Source: Spisula solida
Taxonomy: Eukaryota; Mollusca; Bivalvia; Venerida; Mactridae
Reading direction: 5' to 3'
DNA length: 64,000 nucleotides
Assembly (NCBI GenBank): GCA_947247005.1
Contig: OX365944.1
Coordinates: forward strand, 58,634,096 to 58,698,095
Each line of letters starts with the position of its first letter. The first letter of the stretch is position 1. The notes beneath the pieces are model-generated. The model was given only the letters and a program-made list of their open reading frames with translations, ran no database searches and was not told where the DNA came from. The translations under genes were made by a program, and so were the position numbers. This document shows positions 12,101 to 22,900 of this stretch, in pieces.

Positions 12101-13515
12101 CATTTTCGAGGCCAGTTTACTATTAGCTGATGTATGATAAATTAAAAAGTATAAATTTTGAACAACCGTAGAATATGTTAAGTGGTATATAGGGCACATA
12201 CTCAACAGATGCCTATTGTATGTCCTAAAGAGTAAGCCGTAAGCAATGAATTTACCTGTAAGCATAATGACGCCAAATAACTATCAGACTACCTAACCCA
12301 CTGTAATTTGTAAAATGTCTTAGTGTTTCGTTTCACTATTTTGTTAAATAGTCATAATAACTTGAGCCTTCTGGTGCTTTGTACATGTACTAAGCCAGTG
12401 TTCAGTTTCATTGAGTAATAGAAAAAAGGTATTCTTGTCCCAGGCCTGCGCTAACCAATTAGAAGGAAGCCTGTTCTAGTGAACCTGGGCTCGTAGAAAT
12501 GATGAATATTGCCCAAGTTGGGATAGTGCAGGTTACAATGACTACTCAGAGAAATAAAACAGTGGTGCAGATTGGGATTGAACTGGGACTTCTAGATTCC
12601 AGTGAGCGGCCTACCACCAGGCCACATACCTCCTTGTCAGCTTGGACTCTGCTCCCCACAAATAAAATCGCTCAAAAGACTTAAAGAGAACTGTTCATAA
12701 TGTTTTTGAGTGCTTCAGAATATAAATTGGTTAATTTTTTAATTTTAACAATACCAAAATGATAAGTTATGTTTTTTTTGCTCCATAATACTGATTTAAT
12801 ATTCATTTGTTACAATTGTACAATATATTGGCATTTCTGGCATCTGTGCCAGTTTACAATATGTATATTGTAAGACAAAAATAACAGGTACACTGTGTGT
12901 CACAACATGCTAGACATAAATACACTGTGACTGTCTGAAATATAGAACACTGAATAGCAGAGAGAGTGGAACAACATCCTCATCAGCTACAAAGGCAATT
13001 CATAACATAGGTATTTTAATACAAAGTAAAATTAGAACAAGAATGTGTTCTGTCATTGTGAGAATGTACGTGCTAGAAAAAACCCAAAAGCATGCCACCA
13101 AATTTCTTCATAAGCGCCAAATCATAACAACAGCCTACTGTACCGACTCCATGATGATATTTGACCTAGTCCCCGATTTAAAAAGAAAAGCAAATCGTCT
13201 AAACCATAGCATTAACGGATCAATATAGAGTAAATATACTGTACTTAACGACATGAACAAGAAAACAACGGATTAGACCATTGTTGCATCATACCAATCC
13301 CCGTTGAAATAAATTGGAACGTAAACAAAACCACGTGATCCGAACACAAAATAATCGGAAAATGCGCTAAAATTACCTGGATGTCCTTCTCCAACAGATT
13401 CTGATGTAAATAAAAACGTCCCAATGTCATCTTGGCTGCATTCTTCCGCATAATGATGATGAATTTCTCGGTAATGCTGGTGAGAGTCACCATTGACTAA
13501 ATTTTTATCCGTCAT
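2999..13515 (-). CDS. MAT2A: S-adenosylmethionine synthetase (methionine adenosyltransferase), complete, 8 exons
   Basis: The product makes S-adenosylmethionine from methionine and ATP in the cytosol, normally as a dimer or tetramer. Exons in coding order are 13515-13377, 9757-9557, 8826-8714, 8218-8075, 7661-7443, 4583-4401, 3705-3572 and 3101-2999. They join in frame to 1,236 nt (411 residues plus TAA), all with GT-AG introns. Visible family motifs are GEGHPDKICDQ (about residues 42-52, catalytic His45), GAGDQG (147-152, the flexible active-site loop), [10 protein letters not shown] (273-282) and [10 protein letters not shown] (293-302, phosphate-binding loop) followed by KVDRSAAYA. The C-terminus ends in PKKLNF, like vertebrate MAT2A, which has about 395 residues. 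The extra length is mostly a histidine-rich N-terminus ([12 protein letters not shown]) that is absent from vertebrates. The ATG at 13515 is the only one upstream of the conserved [15 protein letters not shown]. The MAT1A/MAT2A split is vertebrate-specific, so the symbol denotes the family. No broken motif was seen. Confidence 0.96.
3102..4400 (-). other. SAM synthetase introns 7 and 6 (around exon 7)
   Basis: The 470-bp intron 3102-3571 and the 695-bp intron 3706-4400 are AT-rich with no recognised repeat or frame. Confidence 0.7.
3572..3705 (-). CDS. MAT2A: SAM synthetase exon 7
   Basis: Encodes residues 334-377, [20 protein letters not shown] to [10 protein letters not shown], plus two bases of Lys378. 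Acceptor TTGCAG, donor GTGAA|GTAAGT (phase 2). Confidence 0.94.
4401..4583 (-). CDS. MAT2A: SAM synthetase exon 6
   Basis: Encodes residues 273-333: [20 protein letters not shown], then [10 protein letters not shown] (phosphate loop), [20 protein letters not shown] and GLCRRVLVQ. This is the most conserved exon of the gene. Phase 0 on both sides, donor CAG|GTATTA. Confidence 0.96.
5434..6276. mobile_element. Pogo/Tigger-like non-autonomous DNA transposon, 843 bp
   Basis: It starts CAGTATAACCTCCGTAGAGC and ends GGAGGTTAAACTG, inverted ends, flanked by TA on both sides (5432-5433, 6277-6278). Several subterminal copies of a GGAGGT/AGCGAC motif occur at each end. No transposase frame is present. 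TA duplication plus a CAGT terminus is typical of the pogo branch of Tc1/mariner. It lies in a SAM synthetase intron. Confidence 0.78.
7205..7398 (-). mobile_element. tRNA-derived SINE
   Basis: Minus strand begins GCCTCCGTAGCTCAATGGTT (A box) and has B box TGGTTCAAAT; GCCTCC can pair with GGAGGC at the end of the tRNA-like head. The tail includes AATAAAGGCTATGCTCAGCA, which recurs near 10626. Confidence 0.6.
7443..7661 (-). CDS. MAT2A: SAM synthetase exon 5
   Basis: Encodes residues 200-272, [20 protein letters not shown] to [10 protein letters not shown]. It includes [14 protein letters not shown] and the [16 protein letters not shown] strand that precedes GDAGLTGRK. It is 219 nt, phase 0 on both sides. 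A tRNA-derived SINE lies about 50 bp beyond the donor. Confidence 0.95.
8075..8218 (-). CDS. MAT2A: SAM synthetase exon 4
   Basis: Encodes residues 152-199, [20 protein letters not shown] to WARPDSKTQ, the central domain following the gating loop. It is 144 nt and phase 0 on both sides. Acceptor TTCAG, donor CAG|GTATGT. Confidence 0.95.
8714..8826 (-). CDS. MAT2A: SAM synthetase exon 3
   Basis: Encodes residues 114-151 ([20 protein letters not shown] to DDIGAGDQ), including the first part of the GAGDQG gating loop. Acceptor TACAG, donor CAG|GTGAGA, phase 0 out. Confidence 0.95.
9557..9757 (-). CDS. MAT2A: SAM synthetase exon 2
   Basis: Encodes residues 47-113, [14 protein letters not shown] to GYDDSSK, most of the N-terminal domain. 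It contains [14 protein letters not shown] and the start of the conserved YDDSSKGFD segment. The acceptor is TTTCAG and the donor AAAG|GTTGGT (phase 1). A 28-bp minisatellite begins only about 15 bp upstream of the acceptor on the coding strand. Confidence 0.95.
9772..9868. repeat. 28-bp minisatellite at a splice acceptor
   Basis: Three to four copies of CAATAATAACACTCATCAAACCAACACT-type units, beginning about 15 bp from SAM synthetase exon 2 on the intron 1 side. Confidence 0.8.
9912..10124. repeat. 17-bp minisatellite
   Basis: About 12 copies of CATACCCAGCATTATAT with T/C variants, in SAM synthetase intron 1. Confidence 0.93.
10125..13376 (-). other. SAM synthetase intron 1, distal part
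   Basis: Mostly unique-looking AT-rich sequence. A fragment GACAAACAGACAGGACAATC...CTCCTGCATCAGTAAG at about 10804-10855 is an interspersed repeat with relatives at about 45880 and 57895. A SINE head lies at 12560-12650. Confidence 0.6.
12560..12650 (-). mobile_element. tRNA-derived SINE head
   Basis: Minus strand shows a TGGCCTGGTGGTAGGCCG A-box-like arm and CAGTTCAATCCC B box. No functional anticodon arm. Located in SAM synthetase intron 1. Confidence 0.45.
13377..13515 (-). CDS. MAT2A: SAM synthetase exon 1 (start codon)
   Basis: This exon encodes residues 1-46 plus the first base of codon 47: a variable His-rich leader, then the conserved [15 protein letters not shown]. The donor is CCAG|GTAATT (phase 1). 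The next base pair, AC, comes from exon 2 and completes Asp47 of the GHPD motif. The following intron is 3.6 kb, the longest in the gene. Confidence 0.93.
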
Positions 13516-13902
13516 TTTGTGCGTCTGAGCTCAAACACTGTTTAAGGAAAAGAGGTTGCACAAACGGTGCTGTGAGTATTTATGTGTATCGAAAATCACG
13601 TGATTTTGATTCGAGTACACATTGGATAACGGGAATAATGATTTATAGGGAGGTCGGGATATCTAAGATAAATAAAATATACGTTTTATTAATATTTAGC
13701 TAGAATTAGACAAAGATAACTACATTTGGTTAAATCTAATGGTAAAAATAAGCTTTACATACGCATATATTGCTTGTTCTTTTACAAAACAATCGGACCA
13801 AAAATATTAATGTATGAAACCTAACAACAACTTAATAGACTCTTCCACGGCAAACCGAAAGTAGGATATTTTAATGTGGTCATTGAAACACGGAATTACA
13901 GC
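13516..13902. promoter_or_regulatory. Divergent (probably bidirectional) promoter of SAM synthetase and UBXN8
   Basis: Only 387 bp separate the two divergent start codons, so the two promoters must overlap or be shared. No TATA box is obvious at a suitable distance. A 16-bp perfect palindrome centred on CACGTG lies at 13592-13607. CACGTG sites with flanking T and A are bound by MITF/TFEB- and USF/Myc-type factors in animals. Their use here is inferred. Confidence 0.6.
13592..13607. promoter_or_regulatory. Palindromic E-box AAAATCACGTGATTTT
   Basis: A perfect 16-bp palindrome with core TCACGTGA at 13596-13603, about 80 bp upstream of the SAM synthetase start codon and about 300 bp upstream of the UBXN8 start codon. 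The core equals the M-box/CLEAR-type site of MiT/TFE factors. Binding is not shown by sequence alone. Confidence 0.5.
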
Positions 13903-13981
13903 ATGATCCAGTGTAACTGGACTTTGACTTTGTTTGTAGGGGTATCGTTCGTCATAGCGTTATTGTTGTGTTATAAAATTG
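13903..13981 (+). CDS. UBXN8: UBXN8 exon 1
   Basis: Encodes residues 1-26, a short N-terminus followed by the first hydrophobic segment (LTLFVGVSFVIALLLCY). Donor TTG|GTAAAT, phase 1. Confidence 0.85.
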
Positions 13982-16900
13982 GTAAATGTCATTGACGATT
14001 TCCATTGTTTAAAGTAATTTGGTTATTCTTCTTATTCTGTTTATGACATCTGCCAGCCAGTCAGTCTGTCAGTGCCTATGTAGGTATGGAAATTCCTGTT
14101 ACTCCATGCACGTGATCCTTGACTTTTTTCTTGTCGGAGTGACTGATTTGTCAATATGTAGGCTAGCACAATGTTATATCTTATCGGTGTGGGATATTTT
14201 TAGTGGATGGTGATTAAATATATATTATATCTTTGTTTGTTCATGACCCATTTCCTGTTGATTTAGGCTATACATGTAACTTGTTAGTGTACTAAAAATA
14301 TGTCACTTTTTCATCTGCTCTAATCTAGGCTGAGACATTCATTAACATAGATATGAGACAAATAACAAGGTAACATTGTGACTTACTATCACTTAGAAAA
14401 GTAACACTATTTCAAAGGTCCCTGGCAATATCAATTCAATCACTTTGTCAGTAAGTCGTGTTATGCAAAATAAAGACAATCTGAAGATGATAAACATAAC
14501 CATTTAAAGGTGCATGTACATGTATGTGTCTCAATTATGACCGGTCAGTAATTTATAATGTCAATGACTGAGTGAGTCTATACATAATCATAATTGTTCA
14601 TTCTTTGGACGTATTGGTAAGTGTTCAAGTTTGATTTATGAGTACGGCCTGTTAAATATATATTCCAATGCATTGCGAGTGACACTCTGAAAGTTAATTG
14701 TATTGGCATTACAGCATTGGGCGCAGGAGTTGGAAATTCAATCATAAATACAGAGTTTGGCACCACCCAACTTTTTAATAGTATATACTCCTGGTTAAAA
14801 TTTGTTTCCAGGATCAGGTCAAAGCTCAAATTTGTTCTATTTCAATAATACAAGCGATATGCTAATAAGACAGATATTTTATGCAGAGGAAACAATATTG
14901 AAATCTTCTAAAATTTCGAAGACACATTGATTTTTGATGTCCCGGGCCGGTAATATTAATTTGGCCTACGCAACAAAATGTCTCCAGGTATACCCCAGGG
15001 CCCGACGTTATTTATCTCCTGCTGAAAAGTCTGTTGTCTAAATGTTTGGCACCTTTTATTCAATAAATTTGTCTTTGTGTTTTTGGACTCCGACTTCTTT
15101 CAGTTTGTCAGGTTTCCGTCTTAATGGGACTGAATGTCTGGCGGATTTCAAAAACTGTCAGGAAGTCCAATATTTTCCAATATTTATGTACTTTTGTAAC
15201 AACACAGCTTGTTGTAAATTTGACACATTCTGATATGTTTATACCAATTTTCCTTTTTTCTTCAGATCTAGGTGGACCATTCTTGGCCTTTGTCTTCCAA
15301 GTATATGTGTATGGATTATGTTTGTGGGTTATATGCCTTATTATAAGCAAAATATCTGGAGCTTTCAAAGGTAAGAACTCAATGATATTAGAAAATTACT
15401 TACAAATGACTTTTAAAATACTAATGTATTATTTAATTAAGTAATATACAGTTGTTATTTCACTGTGTTAATTGACAGAAACAATCTGGTATAGATTGAT
15501 GCATTGAATGTTACTGAAAATGTTAATCAAGGGAGGTAATAATTTTGTGGATAAAATCTATTAATCAAGGGAGGTAATAACTTATTGATCTAATCAGTGT
15601 TGATTAAGGGAGGTAATAACTTTGTGGTTCAATCAGTGATAATCAAGGGAGGTAAAAGCTTTGTGGGTAAGTCAGTGTTAATAAAGGGAGGTAATAACTT
15701 TGTGGGTAAATCTGTGTTAATCAAGGGAGGTAATAACTGAGTTGGTAAATATGTGTTAATCAAGGGAGGTAATAACTTAGTTGGTAAATCAGTGTTAATT
15801 AAGGGAGGTAATAACTGAGTTGGTAAATCTGTGTTAATCAAGGGAGGTAATAACTTAGTTGGTAAATCAGTGTTAATAAAGGGAGGTAATAACTGAGTTG
15901 GTAAATCTGTGTTAATCAAGGGAGGTAATAACTTAGTTGGTAAATCTGTGTTAATTAAGGGAGGTAATAACTTTGAGGCTAAATCTGTATTAATCAAGAG
16001 AGGTAATTACTTTGTGGATAAAGCAGTGTAAATCTCGGGAGATAAATTCATAAATATGCCATATAGTATGTGTGCGCATGTCATTATTTTATCAATGGAG
16101 ATAACCCAGGACAGAAATATGTAAATAAGCATAAAACATTATACAAGCATTTCATAATTGTTAAACGATTCCTTTATTAAAAGTCCCATTAGGTTCATTT
16201 GATCTTGGATATCTTAGATACATATTCCTGTGGTATACAGGATGTTCCCAACAAAATAAATAGTAATGTTTTAAGATCTAAAGATGCCATGCATACCTAG
16301 GGTTTTGACAATAAACGGAAATATCTTATTGACAGTGTTGCTGTTTGTTAGTATTGGTTACCATCCTTCTGTCAGTAACTTGGGGTTGGTATGCCTTTAA
16401 ATACTCAAATAATTTACTTTCCTATTGGATTTCCAGCAGCGGTCGCAAACTCAGCAAGAGTTGCTGCCCATGATGCTAAATATACACACAGAAATGATGA
16501 TGAAAGTGTTTGTAAGTAAAGACATTCTTACTGTTTACATACACTACAAGTTCTTGGTTTTACAGCATAATAAGTACATCCATTTTATTGTTCCCCCATC
16601 TTTGTTAAGGGTGTACATTGCTTTGCATATGCCTGTTGATATGTGCATTGGTCGTTTGGTAGATTCAATAACTCTACACAAGGCTTGGCTTGATGATCCT
16701 CAAACTTTACATGGAGTTTGGCCAGCAACAGTAGATTACCCATGGTGATTTGGTGTCATGGTAGAAATGGGGTGACATACATGTTTACAAACATCTCTTG
16801 TTTCAGATTAATTTCTGGTATTAAAAACAACTTTTATATGTCTAGGATGCATGATATTAGGCATTTATCAATTATATATACTGGGCATCACTGAAAAGTT

Positions 16901-19900
16901 ACCGCTTATATATGCCTCTGTATTCTGTATACAATATTACCTATTGGTACAACAGTTTTGTAGTGTGTGCATTTGAATATTGTTAAAAAGGATAGCTGTG
17001 ACTACACAGTAAGGTAAAACATAGTCATGTTCTGCTTTTAACACAGTGTAACATGAATTTTAAAATATAAGAGACCATAGAATGGTAACTTTTCATTGAC
17101 GCTGAGTATATATTGTTGATTTTTTTGGAGGTTGTGTATTAAAATCAGTGTGTTTGACATTGAATGGGCTGAATTACATGTAATGTATTTTGTATGCAGT
17201 ATATACTTTAATCCATCTTATCTGACTTTTGTCGAAATTGATTTTCTCGAATATGATTAAATATATTGATTCGAAATCATAGATTTATTATGTCGTTTGA
17301 CTACATTTGCTTTAAAGACTGAATAAATCATTCACCTGTGAAGATCAGCCACTTTCCATCAATTTGCACGAGAAAATACAGCTGATTGAAAATATTGATT
17401 TCCATTAATAGTTCATATCTATTATTATAGATAGATAACTGTATACTGTACTAACAGAAAAAAGTATAACAGCATCATTTTGATAAGGATACTTATTGAC
17501 TGGAATATATTATCAAGAAAAGTGGTCACTACTACCGGGGGGGGGGGGGGGGGGGGTTACTGGAAGCATTAATGGCTTCACTAGAATATATGTACGTAGC
17601 CTTGATAGGAGAGGTCATATAAATGGTAAAAAAAAAAATTTTGTATCTAGGTATCTTTTTTGCTTGACTCTGGCAGCATAGTTAGTTCCAGGTAATTGCT
17701 GGCTCACCTGGTGTCAGAAAGAATAATGTGACTAGGTAGTAGGTAGTTTCCATATAACTGAAATACAGTTGACCAGTGGGACTTATAACAATAACAATAT
17801 TTAGAATATAAACCTACATTTTGAGCCAATGATAACGTTGATATTTGGCAGTTAAATGAAAATTTAATCATTAAAATTTACTCTTGACAGAAGTGAAGTT
17901 ATGTGTTGGCGCGAATTTCTATCAGCCAATCAAAATGCAGGATGTTATATTATAAGCCAGTTGTTCTAACTGTAACTTAAAAGAATATACTATTACTATA
18001 TATATTTGGTTGTTTACTATAGCTGATGAAGAAAGACATGAGAAACAAAGGTTACAGCAGGAGAGGAACAGACAGAGCAGACAGACAAACTTTGATAACC
18101 AGGTCAGTATTATTATACCATACTTGACTGTTGTATATGGTCTAGCTAGTTCCATGTTCTCTATGGCAATTTGAACAATCAGTTTTATGCCATAATTAAA
18201 AATATTGTGTCAGCTACTCACTCTGTGAAATAAATTCCGATTACAAATATCTGATGGATACAATGTATCATGGCATGCCAAGCATATGCCGAGCATGTAT
18301 AATGATATATGCCACCATATGTTTGAGTACCGGTACATTCCTCCATACATGTACTTTTATCATAAGTGATGAGCTGGAATACGTCTTTTTCTCACACAGT
18401 TTTTATCTCCCTTGATAATGTGTTTCATTAAGTCCATTTCTTTGATTGAATTGTCTCCCTTGCCGGCTCATTAGTGGGACAAAAACTGATGAAGAACATG
18501 AAGTAGGCGCATGAATTGTAAAAATAAGTAAAAATAAAGTACTGGTATGCAAAAAACCCGATTCTGTATACCAATATATCATGCTTGTACATGTGAAACA
18601 GTAACAGTTGAGTTATGGCCCTTGAATTATAAAAAAGGTTTTTGTTTTGTATTTTGAACTTGTGTTGTGCATTTTTCTGATAGACTTTTGTCTTACAGTC
18701 ACCTGAGTTGGCATAACTCTTTAACAAGACTAGGTGTGCAACTGGATATTCACTTTAGACATGTAAACTCATTAAAAGTTATAAGTACACAAACACAGTA
18801 AATAGCAATATATGCAAATAGTGTATACCATTTTGTTTCTAATCTAGTTTGAAATATACTCAGTATAGAACTACAAAATGTATGATAATATGTTTATTCA
18901 AAGTTATTATGTTTAACCATCTTAGGCATTGTAAGAAGTTAAATTTTTTATGGTTTCGTTTCATAGATGCGGGGTTTATTATTTAGCAAATGCATCGGTC
19001 GGTTTGTATACTAAATGTTTTCCGATCAATGACTCCAGAACGGTCAGACCCAGGGCCAAAAAAAACTTTAAGTGGAGGTTGTTCATCGTCAGTAGTTGAC
19101 CCCCATTGATTTTGAGGTCGCTTTGGTTCAAAGGTCAAAATCACCGTGACCTTCGAAAACACAATGGTTTCTGACCCACAACGTAAGAATGGTGGGTCCT
19201 AAGATCATAAAACTGCACAAACAGGTTGCTGATCATCAGCAGAAGACTTCTACAAAGTTGTAGGACAATAGGTCAAAGGTCAAGATCGGGATGGTCTTAA
19301 GTTTACATGATTATTCGGTTGTCATGAGACATGCATGTTTTACAAACTTCTTTTGTTCTTTCTGTAATCAGAATTTTTTTAGATGTTATGTTTTTGGGGG
19401 GTTTTGGTATTGCTTGACATTGTGTAGTCAACATTTCAAGACATTATTGTGCTTGTGCATTTTTCTGAATTTGGAGGGTTCACGATTCACTGCTGACACT
19501 AAGCCAATTACAAATATCCAATTATTGGATATTGTTGGTATACTACTCACATGAACACATGCTAAAAATGAACAAGATATCATGTATAAGAAAAAGATAC
19601 AAGCGTAACAAGTTGCTGTTCTTATAACTTTTAATGAGTGTAGTACTGCAGTTACTGTTATTACTTTTGATTGTGATAACATGAAAAGTCCTGTGATATG
19701 TACCTTATCTCAATACAACTTTTCATATTACCGGTACATGACTAGAATACTTTTCATTATTACCTAGCACTCTATATAACGAGTAATTCTTTATTTTTGA
19801 CTGTTTCATGTCTTAATGTTTATTTTTAGATTCAGGTATGAAACAGTTCATTGCCAGGAGGGCAACAGTTTTGACTGTTACACCCCTGGATGAACTGTTA

Positions 19901-22900
19901 CCTGCGCACTACGATGCGCAATATAAATTCCTGCAAAAACACCCTGCTAGATCTATAGCATATTTTTAATACAACTCTTGAACAATGTTTTGTCCCTTTT
20001 TGCTTTATTACATGCTGATTTTATTTGTTTGATAATAAAATCATGGGGATAATGACAGTCTTGAATTTATAACAAAAAATATCCGCTATTGTAATGACAA
20101 AATGTCTTAGAAATATCCTTTTTATTTGTTGTATAAGTAGAACTTTACTGTAGTTATATAGAGTATTAGGTAATAAAACAGTTATTTCATGTCTGTTTTG
20201 GGTTAACAGTTAAAACTATTGTCCCTCGTTATCGGGACAATAGTTTTGACTGTTAACCAAACAGACATGAAATAAGTGTATAGTGTCCTATGATTATGAT
20301 GATATGGCTTATGGTGCATAGGACACATCTCTAGTTACACCTAGAGTGCATATTAGTTCATTATACGTTTTTAAATTCTTGCATCAAGTAGAGCATGCAG
20401 CATGACATTTTAAAATAAGAGCGTCAATGTTATATGATAGTACATGCCTATTGGTATGATGTTAAACCCTCACATGTTATTAGCTAAACATGTAGCGGTA
20501 TTTAAATTTTGATAGATATTTGATGTGGAATAAGTTCAAGGTTATAGACTTAAATATTTATTAACATTGAATGTTTTGCATCATATGTTGTGTATTTTAT
20601 CTTATATGTTATCAATGTTTTCTTTTTAGAACTAGAACATAAAAAACTAATTATAAAAAATGTGCTTATAAAGATATGTTTAATACTGACATTAACCCAT
20701 TTAATATAAAACTGAAATTTATGATATGTTGATATTATAAAAAAGTGAGTGCAATAAATATATGATAGGTATCTTCTATAGACCTACATAAAAATAATTA
20801 ATTTTCCCCAAATGTTTTTTGGAGGGGGGCGAGTGTTACTGTCCTTTGATTACATGTGAACTTTATTTCTCTTCAAGTTGGTTAAAACCGAAGAATTTCC
20901 ACGGAAAAAATGTCCTTGTATCTGACTCTGGTCCAATCTCCTGAAGCATCTTCAAGGAGAAATCTCAACTCAAATTGAGATTTTGCTTAAATCAGAGTCA
21001 GAGTTTTAGATAAGTGTGAAGTTCAAGCTCTTTAAATTTTTCTACACTAAAATTGGAGTAATGTTTCTGCTTGTGATGCCAATTTTGAGTTCAGGCTCCC
21101 TTATTGAGATTAACTCAATAGCACATGTCAATATTCAAAGTAAGAATTAGCTCAAATTGAGATGCTTCGGGGAGATCGGGACCTGGCCTAAATAATAATT
21201 TATACAGTTACAAATGTGAAATAAAAATATGCTGAATAAGCAAAAAATAATTTTCACTCTCATATATCTTTGATTTTCTCTGATTTCTCATTATAGTACA
21301 ATGCTATCGCTACAATCAGCAAGTGAGGCTATTTCTGGGTATTGTACCATAACCTTCTTCCCCCATTTACTTCATTTAATGTCTAAACAAATTTTTCCAC
21401 TATTTTGTTACTTGTAACATGTTCAGTAATTTTCCATCGTCGAGATTTTTAAAAAAAGTTTTACACAAGATATTAATTGGTGATTACAGTACATGTATAC
21501 ATATTGGATGGTTTGGTCAAATAAAAAGAAAATGACATAATGTGTGGTTGACAGGTAACATCATCAAAAGCGTTTGGGTAGTTAGGTTGAAAAACAGTTT
21601 TATTTTAAGTAATAATCAATCAGAAAAGTTTGGTCATGATACATGATGATTTTAGACGATATTTATTAACTGCTGGCTGATATGAACACAATTTGGTGAT
21701 TTACTTATTAAATTAAATTAAATTATTTCAAATATATTCTTTAGAAATTCTGTTTAATCATGTTTGTTTATCTAACATCAAATACATCATTCTATCATCT
21801 AGATCATCAAACATATACATGATATGCATCTATAAAACGATGTACAAAATGTACTAGGTTTTAATACAGGACTGATGACGGTATTGCAAATCAACATGGT
21901 GATGGTTTAACTATTCTAGTACAAATGTACTGGTTTGTTTTTATTTGTGATATAAATATCTGCTTCATCATTTACCATGCTTGATTGGTTTAATTACTGA
22001 CTAAAATTAGTTCATATTTCTTCCTCACTCAACTGCTCAACTGAGTCAATCACACTTGGTTTACATTACTAATGATCCTACAAACAATTCTGCCACTAAA
22101 TTAATTATTCATGGATGCTGTGGTTTTATGGACACATACATTTTGCATGCTTCACTGCTCAGAGAATTCTGTGTTTCAATATTTGATTCAACGTTGCAAA
22201 GTACTTTTCTTATACAACCAAAACTGAATATATGCAGTTATATTCCCTAAGTAATTAACAAGTCAACTTTAAGTAACATGCATTAAACTATAATTTGTAG
22301 CTGTACTCAAACGCAAGAGAAACTGTGCATGGGGGTGTTAACTTATCGTTTCAGACATCCATAAATGAAAGTATATAGTGTTTGGTGTCAAATTTTAACT
22401 TACTCAATTGTCTATAAAACAGAAAATAGCGCTGTTAAAAGAATCTTGTTTATCGTTTAAGCGTGGTAGGGGTCAAAATAAAAATTGCATAAATTGTGAT
22501 ATCAGTGTTTTTGTGAATAAAATTAAGGTGTAAGTTTCTCTAACTGGTTTAATTGTGATAATTTCATTAATATCGGGTATGATCTCTATTCTGACGTATA
22601 ACCTGTACGATGTGACGTCTCATAGAATTGACGTCACATTTTACAGCGGCGGAGGAATTGCATTCCATTCTACCTAAAGAACATTATGTACCTCCTGCAA
22701 TTGTTGACATCATGTCGTGATCGTACCTTTCTACCGAGAAGGCCCGTGCAACATTATCAATAGAGGTACCTGTAATGAGCATCATCAATGCCTCAATTCG
22801 CTGACCTTCCGATAATCTTGGCATAGCAAGTTCTGGTTTTACAGAGATTGTTTTGTGTTTTTCTTATCCTTGGGGTTGCAAAAAAGATTTGAGAGGTTAT

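Larger units (their letters stand above)
13982..18022 (+). other. UBXN8 introns 1-3
   Basis: Intron 1 (13982-15265) has no recognised feature. Intron 2 holds the 39-bp minisatellite. Intron 3 (16512-18022) holds the G20 run and otherwise AT-rich sequence. Confidence 0.65.
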
